From Kribbella soli (lineage in GTDB: Bacteria; Actinomycetota; Actinomycetes; Propionibacteriales; Kribbellaceae): a stretch of 64,000 nt of DNA. A program made the position numbers and the translations under genes. Under the pieces are notes generated by a model. It was not told the DNA's origin. It saw only the letters and a program-made list of their open reading frames with translations, and ran no database searches. Position 1 is the stretch's first letter. Each line of letters opens with the position of its first letter. Location of the stretch: contig NZ_SJJZ01000001.1 of the NCBI RefSeq assembly GCF_004331345.1, positions 62,001 through 126,000 on the forward strand. Direction: 5' to 3'. This document shows positions 51,662 through 59,664 of the stretch, one piece after another.

Positions 51662-52728
51662 GACGCTTCCAGCAGTTGCGGGGCGCACGCGAGCCCGAAC
51701 GCTTGTGGGCCGACGTGAGTGAGTCGGTCGGGGCGCCGCCACCAGGCGGGACCCGGGAGGGCCAAGACGAGGACCTCGTCGCCGCTGCGGATGGCGTCGA
51801 CGGCAATGGGCTGGAGCGTACGGCGGTCCAGGACGCAGAGCAGGTCCGGTGTGGTGACCACGGGGATGCCGTCGACCAGTGCGAGCAGGTACTCGTTCTC
51901 GGTCTCGATCCGGATGACTGCGCGACTGCCGGCGTCGACGATGCAGACACTGCCGCGACCGAACGCGGCACCGCCGTCACCGATGAGATGCCGAGCGACC
52001 TCCTCGACGCGGCCGGTGCCCAGCAACCGTCCGCCCAGACTCTCGGCGACAACAGCCGGTGTGGCGCCAGGCTCGAGGCCGGCGTGGGCTCGGCCGAGTG
52101 CCAGCGCCCGGGTCAGGCTGCCCTGCACCGCGTCTGCCGCCGCAGCCTCCACAGGAGTGGGCGCCAGTGCCAGTACCGCCCACCCGCCGGTGTGAGCGAC
52201 GAAGCTGCGCACCGCGCGTTCGAGACCGGCGGCGTCGACGTTGTCCACGACGATCACCTGGCCGCTCGGCTCGCTCAGCGCACAAGGCGTCAAGGAGCGG
52301 CCCGCCACCGCCCACGAGAACTGGTCGAGCCGCGGCAATGCCCGTCCCATCAGGTCCGCGTCGACGACCGGGAGGCCCAGATCCAGCGCGGCGATCAACG
52401 GTGTCAGCCCGTTGAGCCCACCGGCCTCCAGCGACATCAGCCCGGTGACCTCGGTACCCGTCCATCGGCTGACCGCCCGCACCGCCGCGTCGAACTCACC
52501 ACCACCCGGCAACTTCTCCATCAGCACACTGGTCGCTCCGACCACGCCGATCGGACTCACGGACACACCAGGCACGTCCGCGGCGTCCCGCAGCACCAAC
52601 TCGCCCGCACCGAGCCGGCGGCGCAGCATCCGGCCGAACGCACCCGTGTCCCCGCCACCACCGGAGCCGAGCAGCGTGACCCCGACAACCAGTGCCCCTA
52701 GGTCGTGCTCCTGGATGACCGTGCCCAT
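51658..52728 (-). CDS. DUF917 protein, divergent copy 1
   Basis: 356 aa. It keeps the family landmarks TLLGSGGGGDTGAFGRML, VGATSVLMEKLPGGGEFDAA, LEAGGLNGLTPLIAALDLGL and PVVDADLMGRALPRL, but differs at several sites from the two copies upstream (GGLNG for GGxNS, LMGRALPRL for GMGRAFPEL). ATG 52728 is chosen by the conserved start (VIQEHDLGALVVGVTLLG). As far as I recall, Pfam has renamed this family for S-methyl-thiohydantoin desulfurase. It overlaps the PucR gene by 4 bases. Confidence 0.85.
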   Translation of the reverse strand: MGTVIQEHDLGALVVGVTLLGSGGGGDTGAFGRMLRRRLGAGELVLRDAADVPGVSVSPIGVVGATSVLMEKLPGGGEFDAAVRAVSRWTGTEVTGLMSLEAGGLNGLTPLIAALDLGLPVVDADLMGRALPRLDQFSWAVAGRSLTPCALSEPSGQVIVVDNVDAAGLERAVRSFVAHTGGWAVLALAPTPVEAAAADAVQGSLTRALALGRAHAGLEPGATPAVVAESLGGRLLGTGRVEEVARHLIGDGGAAFGRGSVCIVDAGSRAVIRIETENEYLLALVDGIPVVTTPDLLCVLDRRTLQPIAVDAIRSGDEVLVLALPGPAWWRRPDRLTHVGPQAFGLACAPQLLEAS

Positions 52729-52833
52729 GGGGGGATCCTGCCACCGGCGGACCTCTGGCACTCAGCAAACGCGCCAAATGAGCCGAGCTGAGCGTGGCGG
52801 TCCCAAGATCAGGGCGGTTGGTGAGTGGTGGAA

Positions 52834-52873
52834 CCTCGGCCCGCCGTGGAGGGGTCAACGCGGCGGGCCGAGG
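52834..52873 (-). terminator. terminator between DUF917 copies 2 and 1
   Basis: CCTCGGCCCGCC (52834-52845) pairs perfectly with GGCGGGCCGAGG (52862-52873), starting right after the stop of the upstream minus-strand gene. It separates the permease-hydantoinase-DUF917 operon from the DUF917-PucR unit, at least partly. Confidence 0.8.
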
Positions 52874-52874
52874 G

Positions 52875-53984
52875 TCAGGGGACGAGCGCCTCGGTACGGC
52901 GCTCGACGGGGCTGAACTCGACGTCCAACCCGAAGCAGGACGGGCCGAACACCGCCAACGCCTCAGGGGTTCGCATCAGGTCTGGCGTGGAGATCCCCAC
53001 CACGGTCACGCGCTGGCCGTAGCGCAGGCCTTCCGTGGTGATCGGCTCCGCGGTATCCGCCTCGAGTACGCAGATCAGGTCCGGCACGGTGCACACCACC
53101 TCACCGTCAACCTCCGCGACCAGGTTCTCGTTCTGGAAGCGCAACTCGAGCTGCGACGTCCCGTCGTACCCGGTGAAGCGCGCCCGCCCGCGCGCAAACC
53201 CCTCGACGGTACGGCGTTCCACATCGACGACCTTCCCGCGGAACAGCACCCGCAGGTGGTTGTACAGCGTCGGCGCAAGGGCAGCCCGCACAGCCTCGAT
53301 CGGATCCTCGTGCGCCGCCCGCGCCTCCCGGACCGCCCGCCCGATCGACAACCCGAGCGAGAGCGTCCGCGGTACGGCGGTCCGCTTCACCTCTGCGCCC
53401 GTCATCGAGTACTCCGCGATGTGCGCGACCCCGCCGAGCCGGATGGTGATCCCACGCGCCAGCCACTCCATCTGCTGGTTGTCCGCGCCGGTGTCGATCA
53501 CCACGGTCTCGTCGTGTTCCCCGGCGATCGCCATCGGCGACCCGGGGACGCCGTACACCGAGAACGTCTCCATCTGCAGCTCGGGGAACGCCCGCCCCAT
53601 CCCGTCCGCGTCGACGACCGGCAACCCGGTCCGCGCGGCGACGAGCAGCGGGATCATCGAGTTGATGCCGCCGCACTCGATCGGCATCGTCGCGTCGGCG
53701 CGGCGGCCGAGGTGTTTCTCGAGCGCGCGCAGGGCGCCGACCGGTTCGCTGCCGCGCGGGATCTTCTCCACGATCACGGTCGGCGCGCCCATCTGCGCGG
53801 TCGGGATGACGAACGCGTCGTCATCCAGTTCGTCCGGATTGAGCACCGTGATCGGGCCGTGCTCACGGATCGCCTGCTCGACGAGCAGTCGCCCGATCAG
53901 CGGATCACCGCCGCCGCCGGTCCCGAGAATCGCCGCCCCGCGGGCGAGATCCTTCAAATGCTCGAGACCGAGCTCCCAACTCAT
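52875..53984 (-). CDS. DUF917 protein, copy 2
   Basis: 369 aa. AAILGTGGGGDPLIGRLLVE (18-37), AQMGAPTVIVEKIPRGSEPV, IECGGINSMIPLLVAARTGL and PVVDADGMGRAFPELQMETF are the conserved DUF917 core; the C-terminal part (VVDVERRTVEGFARGRARFT; PDLICVLEADTAEPITTEGL) is the second domain. It closely resembles copy 3 and overlaps it by 4 bases. The pair may form a heteromer or act on related substrates. Confidence 0.87.
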   Translation of the reverse strand: MSWELGLEHLKDLARGAAILGTGGGGDPLIGRLLVEQAIREHGPITVLNPDELDDDAFVIPTAQMGAPTVIVEKIPRGSEPVGALRALEKHLGRRADATMPIECGGINSMIPLLVAARTGLPVVDADGMGRAFPELQMETFSVYGVPGSPMAIAGEHDETVVIDTGADNQQMEWLARGITIRLGGVAHIAEYSMTGAEVKRTAVPRTLSLGLSIGRAVREARAAHEDPIEAVRAALAPTLYNHLRVLFRGKVVDVERRTVEGFARGRARFTGYDGTSQLELRFQNENLVAEVDGEVVCTVPDLICVLEADTAEPITTEGLRYGQRVTVVGISTPDLMRTPEALAVFGPSCFGLDVEFSPVERRTEALVP

Positions 53985-55054
53985 GCTGTCTCCAGGGCGC
54001 GGATCGGGTCGAGGTCGTAGCCGAAGTACCGCGGGCCCACCAGCTCGATGCCTTCCGGGGAGTGCCAGCGTTCGTCGGCCGGTGCGACGAGCACGCTGAC
54101 CCGGTGGCCGTAGCGCAGCGCCTCGGTGGTGATCGGCTCGCCGGACTCGGTGTCGAGCACGATGATCAGGTCCGGCGTCGTCGCCAACGCCGTACCGTCA
54201 AGCTCCGCGACCAGGTGCTCGTTCTGGAACCGCAGCACCAGCAACCGGCCGTGTGAGGCATCCAGTCCGTCGACCGCCGCGTCACCGCGTGCGAAGCCGG
54301 TCGTCGTACGGCGTTGCACGTCGACGACCTTGCCGACGTGCAGCAGCCGCCCGCCCAACTCGTCCACGACCGCCGCGACCGGATCGGTGTGCGAACGCTG
54401 CGCCTGCTCGATCGCGCGGCCGATCGTGACGCACTTGCTGAGGGTGCCGGCGACGAACGATCCGCGGACGTCCGCGCCGGTCATCGCGTACAGCGAGACG
54501 ATCGCCGAGCAGCCCATGTCGACGGTCGCCGAGCGCGCCAGCCGTTCGGCCCACTCGTTGCTGATCGTGTCGAACACGCCGCGGTTGCCCTTCTCGTCGA
54601 CGATCGACATCGGCGTGGCCTCGATACCGGCGAGCGTCGGCAGCACCATCTGCAGTTCGGGGAACGCGCGGCCCATGCCGTCGCCGTCCACCAGCGGCAG
54701 CCCGAGTTGCGCGGCGGCGATCACCGGGACGGTCGAGTTGACCCCGCCGGCCTCGATACAGGCCAGGTGCGTCGGCGTCTTCCCGACGTACTTCGCCAGC
54801 GTCTGCACCGCGACCGAGATCTGATCGGCCGACGGCAGCTTCTCCACCATGACCGTTGGCGCGCCCATCATCGCCACCGGCAGTACGCACGCGTCGTCCG
54901 GAAGGTCGCCGACGGCAACGATCTCGACCGGCCCGTGCTCGCGCAACGCCTGCTCGGCCAGCAACCGCCCGATGTGCGGGTCCCCGCCACCCCCGGTGCC
55001 CAGCACGGCGGCACCGCGGGCGAGGGGCCCCAGGTCTTCAGCACGCAACTTCAT
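53981..55054 (-). CDS. DUF917 protein, copy 3
   Basis: 357 aa from ATG 55054 (GGAGTGGTTGCG upstream); a GTG at 55063 is less well placed. AAVLGTGGGGDPHIGRLLAE, VAMMGAPTVMVEKLPSADQI, IEAGGVNSTVPVIAAAQLGL, PLVDGDGMGRAFPELQMVLP and PDLIIVLDTESGEPITTEAL align throughout with copy 2. It lies 110 bases downstream of the hydantoinase-family gene. A 13-bp inverted repeat fills the gap. Confidence 0.87.
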   Translation of the reverse strand: MKLRAEDLGPLARGAAVLGTGGGGDPHIGRLLAEQALREHGPVEIVAVGDLPDDACVLPVAMMGAPTVMVEKLPSADQISVAVQTLAKYVGKTPTHLACIEAGGVNSTVPVIAAAQLGLPLVDGDGMGRAFPELQMVLPTLAGIEATPMSIVDEKGNRGVFDTISNEWAERLARSATVDMGCSAIVSLYAMTGADVRGSFVAGTLSKCVTIGRAIEQAQRSHTDPVAAVVDELGGRLLHVGKVVDVQRRTTTGFARGDAAVDGLDASHGRLLVLRFQNEHLVAELDGTALATTPDLIIVLDTESGEPITTEALRYGHRVSVLVAPADERWHSPEGIELVGPRYFGYDLDPIRALETA

Positions 55055-55078
55055 CGCAACCACTCCACCCCGGACGCC

Positions 55079-55152
55079 CAGCCCATCACAATTGCGTGCT
55101 CCGCCGCCCGTCCCGCGGGGCCGGTCGCTTGCGGCTCATTTGTGATGGGCTG
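55079..55152 (-). repeat. 13-bp inverted repeat between hydantoinase and DUF917 genes
   Basis: CAGCCCATCACAA (55079-55091) and TTGTGATGGGCTG (55140-55152) are perfect inverted copies around 48 GC-rich bases. In the mRNA it would form a large intercistronic hairpin, starting 11 bases after the hydantoinase stop and ending before the DUF917 ribosome site. Confidence 0.75.
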
Positions 55153-55163
55153 GAGATCCGCGC

Positions 55164-56723
55164 TCATCGGGTTTCCCCCAGGCGGAGGTCGCCGACCGCC
55201 TTGCAGCGGATGCGGGTCGCGTTGCCGGGGAGGTACGGGATCGGGACCTCGTCGAAGTCCACGATCCGCACGGCCGCGGGGTCGGCGCCGGCCGCGATCG
55301 CGCGGTCGACGGCCTCCTGCCGCGCCTCGTCCACCACCGCGTCCCGGCGGCCCGGGTCGATCGCGTACACGCGGTCGACCTCGCCGCCGACCTGCGCGAT
55401 CGCGGCACCGATCGCGTTCGCGACCGCGAAGTGGTCCGGCCGATGTACGGCGAGACTGCCGGGAAGATCGTCCGGCAGCAGGATCGACCCGCCGCCGACC
55501 GCCACCACGGGCAGCGGATCCGGCGACGTACGCATCCGCTCCACCGCGTCCGCGATGTCCGCCGCCACTCGCGCCAGAGCCGACTTCACCAGCGTCGGAT
55601 CCAGGTCCGCGACCGCTTCCGCGTCACCCACGACAGCCCGACCGGCCGCGACCGCAATGTCCGTCGCCGTCAGCGTCTTGCCGCCGAAGACCAACGCCTC
55701 CTCGGTCAACCGGTAGCCCACCGACCGCGGCCCGACCGTCACCTGGTCGTTGCCCTCGGCCACCAGACTGCCGCCGCCGATCCCGATGCTGAGTACGTCG
55801 GGCATCCGGAAGTTGGTCCGCACCCCGGCCACGTCGACCTCGGTCGTCGCCTCCCGCGGGAAGCCGTGGGTGAGTACGCCGACATCGCTCGTCGTACCGC
55901 CGACGTCGACGACCGCGCACGTGTCGAGACCGGACAGCAGCGCCGCGCCGCGCATCGAGTTGGTCGGGCCGGACGCGAACGTGGCGACCGGGTACCGGCG
56001 GGCGAAGTCGACGTCCATCAGCGTGCCGTCGTTCTGGCTCAGGTACAGCGGTGCGGAGATGCCGTGACCGGCGACCGCACCGGACAGCCCGTCGACGATG
56101 CTCGCCGCCAGCTCACGGAGCGCGGCGTTGATGATGGTCGCGTTCTCCCGCTCCAGCAGGCCGATCCGGCCGATCTCGTGCGACATCGAGATCGCCACGT
56201 CGTCGCCGAGCTCGGATCGCAGGATCTCGGCCGCGCGGAGCTCGAACTCGTTGCTCACCGGCGAGAACACCGACGAGATCGCCACCGACCGAACGCCGTG
56301 CGCCACCATGTCCGCCGCGTGCCGGCGCAGTTCGTCCGGGTCCAGCTCAGCAATGTGCCGGCCGTCGAACTCGTGACCTCCGTGCGCCAGGTAGCTGCGG
56401 CCGCTGATCGCCTCGACCAGCCGCTCGGGCCAGTCGACCAGCGGCGGCAGTGACGCGGTGGCGGGCAGCCCGAGCCGCAGCGCCGCAGTCGGTGCCAGCC
56501 GCCGCGCCTCGACGAGCGCGTTGATGAAGTGCGTGGTGCCGATCATCACGGCCTGCACCTGCGCCGGGTCGAAGGATCGCTCCGCCTGCAGCCGGTCCAG
56601 GGTGTCGATGATGCCGGCCGTCACGTCCGCGCTGGTCGCCGACTTGTTCGCCGCCAGCACGGTCGTGCCGTCCAGCAGCACGGCGTCGGTGTTCGTGCCG
56701 CCGACATCGATGCCGATACGCAT
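55164..56723 (-). CDS. hydantoinase/oxoprolinase-family protein (HyuA type)
   Basis: 519 aa of the ASKHA-like hydantoinase A/5-oxoprolinase family. RIGIDVGGTNTDAVLLDGTT (2-21) is the phosphate-binding start; MSHEIGRIGLLERENATIIN, VDVGGTTSDVGVLTHGFP and VAVGGGSILLPDDLPGS are further family blocks. It is shorter than ~700-residue HyuA subunits, and no HyuB gene accompanies it. Such short forms typically neighbour DUF917 genes. An ATP-dependent or hydrolytic opening of a five-membered cyclic amide is the expected role; the actual substrate is unknown. Confidence 0.86.
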   Translation of the reverse strand: MRIGIDVGGTNTDAVLLDGTTVLAANKSATSADVTAGIIDTLDRLQAERSFDPAQVQAVMIGTTHFINALVEARRLAPTAALRLGLPATASLPPLVDWPERLVEAISGRSYLAHGGHEFDGRHIAELDPDELRRHAADMVAHGVRSVAISSVFSPVSNEFELRAAEILRSELGDDVAISMSHEIGRIGLLERENATIINAALRELAASIVDGLSGAVAGHGISAPLYLSQNDGTLMDVDFARRYPVATFASGPTNSMRGAALLSGLDTCAVVDVGGTTSDVGVLTHGFPREATTEVDVAGVRTNFRMPDVLSIGIGGGSLVAEGNDQVTVGPRSVGYRLTEEALVFGGKTLTATDIAVAAGRAVVGDAEAVADLDPTLVKSALARVAADIADAVERMRTSPDPLPVVAVGGGSILLPDDLPGSLAVHRPDHFAVANAIGAAIAQVGGEVDRVYAIDPGRRDAVVDEARQEAVDRAIAAGADPAAVRIVDFDEVPIPYLPGNATRIRCKAVGDLRLGETR

Positions 56724-56754
56724 TCCAGATCCTCCCGTTGAATGACTCAGTTGC

Positions 56755-58101
56755 TCAGCTGGTGGCGGGTACGGCGTCGACGCCGGCCGGCTCGCTGTCC
56801 ATCGTGCGGCTGGTCCCCAGGCCGCGGATCAGTCCGAGCCTGCCTGCCACGACGTAGGCCAGGAAGCCGACGACGAGCGAGTTGATGCTCGGCAGGCCCC
56901 ACGCGACGTACTTGCCGATCAGCGCGGCGCCGATCCAGATCACGATCGTGGCCGGCACCCAGGTCGGGGCGGTCGCGGGCAGCGTGCCGCTCGCGCGGGA
57001 CGCGTCGAGGTCGGGGCGCCAGCGCTTCACCACGAAGTACTCCGCGACCATGATCCCCGCGATCGGCGGGAACGCGACCCCGAGCACGATCAGGAAGTCG
57101 GTGAACTTGTCCAGGATCCCGCCGGCCGCGAGCACACTGCCGAGGACACCGACGACCAGCGTGACGGCCGCCCGGTTGACGTGCCGACCGAAGACGGTGC
57201 CGATGAAGTTCACCACGCCGAGGCCGGAGCTGTAGAGGTTCCAGTCGTTGATCTTGATCGTGCCCAGGATGATCACCAGCGTGCCGACCCAGCCGACCGA
57301 CGAGGTGACGATGGTGACCACGTTCGCCGAGCCGATCGCGTGCGCCAGCAGTACGCCGACCAGACCGATCACGTACTCGCCGAGGGTGATGCCGAGCACG
57401 GTCTGCTTGACCACGTCGCCGACCGTCCGGTTGAAGCGGGTCATGTCCGGGGTGATCACCGCGCCGACGATGAATCCGCCGGCGACCAGCGTCGTACCCT
57501 CCAGCAGGCTCAGGGGCGGACCGGCCGGTGCGGCGTTGACCAGCGAGCCGAGGCTGTGGTCGGACAGTTCGCTGATGATCGACCAGCCGACCAGGACCAG
57601 GAAGGCCGGGACGGTCACGTAGGCGACCCAGGCCATCGAGTGGAAGCCGCGCAGGACTACGAGGGTGACGGCGAGGCCGAAGACGAGCGACCAGCCCCAG
57701 GTCGGCAGGATGCCGATCAGCTGGCTCAGACCGGCCGCGGACACCGCCGACTGGATCCCGAACCAGCCGATCAGGCTGATCCCGATCGCCAGGCCGATCA
57801 GCGACGAGCCGGCCTGGCCGAACCCGGTCCAGCGCGCGATCACCGAGGTCTGCAGGCCCTCGCGGACGCCGATGACGCCGATCAGGATCGCGACGAGTTC
57901 GAGGATCACCGCGCCGAGCGTGAGCGCCCAGAACGCGGTCCAGAAACTCATCCCGAACCCGAGCGTCGCGCCGAGCAGGAACTGACTGAGCGCCGAGATC
58001 TGCCCGAAGCGCTGGGTCGCGACCGACCACCACGAGTACCGCGCGTGGTCAGGGACCCTGGCGAGCGCGTAGTCGTCCGCACCAACAGATGTACCGGCCA
58101 T
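56755..58101 (-). CDS. NCS1-family cytosine/purine permease-like transporter
   Basis: 448 aa, 12 membrane helices, from ATG 58101 with GGAGG upstream. FGQISALSQFLLGATLGFGM, GWFGIQSAVSAAGLSQLIGI, VGAVITPDMTRFNRTVGDVV and PPIAGIMVAEYFVV match CodB-like NCS1 proteins, which import cytosine, purines, hydantoins or related rings. It heads the operon with the hydantoinase and DUF917 genes, so it probably imports their substrate. An imperfect inverted repeat (about 58124-58152, CCTGGGAT/ATCCCTGG type) precedes it and may be an operator. Confidence 0.9.
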   Translation of the reverse strand: MAGTSVGADDYALARVPDHARYSWWSVATQRFGQISALSQFLLGATLGFGMSFWTAFWALTLGAVILELVAILIGVIGVREGLQTSVIARWTGFGQAGSSLIGLAIGISLIGWFGIQSAVSAAGLSQLIGILPTWGWSLVFGLAVTLVVLRGFHSMAWVAYVTVPAFLVLVGWSIISELSDHSLGSLVNAAPAGPPLSLLEGTTLVAGGFIVGAVITPDMTRFNRTVGDVVKQTVLGITLGEYVIGLVGVLLAHAIGSANVVTIVTSSVGWVGTLVIILGTIKINDWNLYSSGLGVVNFIGTVFGRHVNRAAVTLVVGVLGSVLAAGGILDKFTDFLIVLGVAFPPIAGIMVAEYFVVKRWRPDLDASRASGTLPATAPTWVPATIVIWIGAALIGKYVAWGLPSINSLVVGFLAYVVAGRLGLIRGLGTSRTMDSEPAGVDAVPATS

Positions 58102-58223
58102 GGAAACCTCCAGCCCTGGGATTTCATCGAACGTACGACGGTTGATCCCTGGCCTCACCGTGGAATCTGCACACCCGACGGGCGCCGACTGTGCAACCGG
58201 CCCAACTCGCTACCCTTGTCGCG

Positions 58224-58574
58224 ATGCCCGGTCACATGCTGCGGTTACTCGGCGTACTCACAGTAGTCGCCGGTGTCTTCGCCATGCATGGACTGACGTC
58301 TCACCACGATGCCGCGATGGCCACGCCGGCGATGGCGATGACACATACCGAGCCGGCCGGGGTGCATGTCGATCCGATGGACGAGATGCACGACATGGGC
58401 GGGGCCTGTCTGGCGGTCCTGACCGGGCTCGTGCTGTTGCTCGCATTGGCGCTGGGACTGCGGAGTCAGCTGGTCTGGCGGGCGGTGTCGTTGCCTGCCA
58501 CGAGTGCACGGTTCGTGCTGGGTGAGCGGTCACCGCCTGGGTCGGCGCGGTCGTTGGGTGTACTGCGGATATAG
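58224..58574 (+). CDS. small Met/His-rich membrane protein, DUF6153-like
   Basis: 116 aa. An N-terminal hydrophobic helix ending in VFAMHGLTSHHD, a Met/His-rich outside loop (AMATPAMAMTHTEPAGVHVD, MDEMHDMGGAC) and a second helix are the pattern of actinobacterial DUF6153 proteins, often beside DUF305 genes. The residues suggest copper or other soft-metal binding. ATG 58224 follows TACCCT by 7 bases (leaderless type). Function is inferred from composition and neighbours. Confidence 0.72.
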   Translation: MPGHMLRLLGVLTVVAGVFAMHGLTSHHDAAMATPAMAMTHTEPAGVHVDPMDEMHDMGGACLAVLTGLVLLLALALGLRSQLVWRAVSLPATSARFVLGERSPPGSARSLGVLRI

Positions 58575-58627
58575 GCCGACGTGCGCCTGTTCCGCCGTAC
58601 CCGATTTCGACGACCCCTAGGAATGTG

Positions 58628-59239
58628 ATGACGCACGTCTACCGTACGACCGCGGCCTCGGCCGCTCTTCTCGCCGCAGTGTTCGGCGTCGCCGGCTGTG
58701 GCGACTCGGAGGCCGGCTCGATGCCGGGGATGAACCATGGCAGCCCTAGTACGCCGGTGTCGGCCGCCGCTGCCTTCAACGCCGCGGATGTGGCGTTCGC
58801 GACGCAGATGATCCCGCACCACCAGCAGGCCGTGACGATGGCGGACCTGGCGTTGCGGAAGGCAACGACCGCGGAGGTCAAGAACCTCGCGACCGCGATC
58901 AAGGCCGCGCAGGCGCCGGAGATCGAGCAACTCTCCGGGTGGCTGACCGGCTGGGGCAAGCCGGTGCCGACGCCGGGTGAACACAGCGGTCACACCATGA
59001 CCGGGATGATGAGCCCGCAGGAGATGGACGACCTGAACAAGGCGACCGGCAGCATGTTCGACCGCATGTGGGTCGAGATGATGATCAAGCACCACCAGGG
59101 CGCGGTCGCCATGGCCAAGACCGAACAGACCAGCGGTAAGGACGCCGCCTCGGTCGCCTTGGCGAAGAAGATCCAGACCGCTCAAACCACCGAGATCGCC
59201 ACGATGCAAAGGCTCCTCGGCAGGCTGCCGACCGCCTGA
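58628..59239 (+). CDS. DUF305 lipoprotein, probable metal-binding
   Basis: 203 aa. A lipoprotein signal with Cys24 (FGVAGC) is followed by two DUF305 halves, each with a His pair: FATQMIPHHQQAVTMADLAL and WVEMMIKHHQGAVAMAKTEQ. Extra Met/His clusters (MPGMNHG; HSGHTMTGMMSPQEMDD) fit extracellular copper handling. ATG 58628 follows AGGAATGTG. It is 53 bases after the DUF6153-like gene, with a CPH-type copper ATPase nearby. Confidence 0.88.
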   Translation: MTHVYRTTAASAALLAAVFGVAGCGDSEAGSMPGMNHGSPSTPVSAAAAFNAADVAFATQMIPHHQQAVTMADLALRKATTAEVKNLATAIKAAQAPEIEQLSGWLTGWGKPVPTPGEHSGHTMTGMMSPQEMDDLNKATGSMFDRMWVEMMIKHHQGAVAMAKTEQTSGKDAASVALAKKIQTAQTTEIATMQRLLGRLPTA

Positions 59240-59250
59240 CCAGCCCCGTT

Positions 59251-59293
59251 CTCCGGAAAGAAATCGTCGCCCAGCGGCAAATTCTTTCCGGAG
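59251..59293. terminator. bidirectional terminator between DUF305 and DUF2218 genes
   Basis: CTCCGGAAAGAA (59251-59262) pairs perfectly with TTCTTTCCGGAG (59282-59293); flanking CCCG/CGGG can extend the stem. It lies between two convergent stop codons. Confidence 0.85.
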
Positions 59294-59299
59294 AGCGGG

Positions 59300-59599
59300 C
59301 TAGGGCGCCGGGCTCCAGGTCACCTGCAACCCGTCGCGGCGGGCGATCTGCTCGACCCGCTCCGCGACTCGGGTGCTCTGCTGCTCGAGCTCGCCCGCGT
59401 CCGCCGCCTCGAGCCGCAGGACCAGCTCCTCGGGCGTCGCGCGCACCGACCAGGTCGCCGTACCGAGGTCGACGACCAGCTCGTCGTCGGACGTGGACAG
59501 CACCTTCAACCCGCCCGGGCCGTGCGCCATGTGGCTCGTCAGCTGGACGAGATACCGATCCGCGCGCGCCGTACCGAGCCGTGCTTCGAGAGCCGCCAC
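59300..59599 (-). CDS. DUF2218 protein
   Basis: 99 aa. ARLGTARADRYLVQLTSHMA, ELVVDLGTATWSVRATPEEL, VLRLEAADAGELEQQSTRVA and a terminal DGLQVTW match the DUF2218 family. Members often sit with iron/siderophore or metal genes, but no function is proven. It is divergent from a TetR gene across a perfect 19-bp palindrome and is the probable target of that regulator. Confidence 0.82.
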   Translation of the reverse strand: MAALEARLGTARADRYLVQLTSHMAHGPGGLKVLSTSDDELVVDLGTATWSVRATPEELVLRLEAADAGELEQQSTRVAERVEQIARRDGLQVTWSPAP

Positions 59600-59613
59600 G
59601 GCATCCTCCTTTT

Positions 59614-59632
59614 TCGAGACACTGTGTCTCGA
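59614..59632. promoter_or_regulatory. perfect 19-bp palindrome TCGAGACACTGTGTCTCGA
   Basis: A 9-bp arm, central T and 9-bp arm, in the 65-bp gap between the divergent DUF2218 and TetR genes. A very probable TetR operator controlling both. Confidence 0.85.
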
Positions 59633-59664
59633 TCATAGGCAGACTGTCCGGCTAGAATCCAGCC

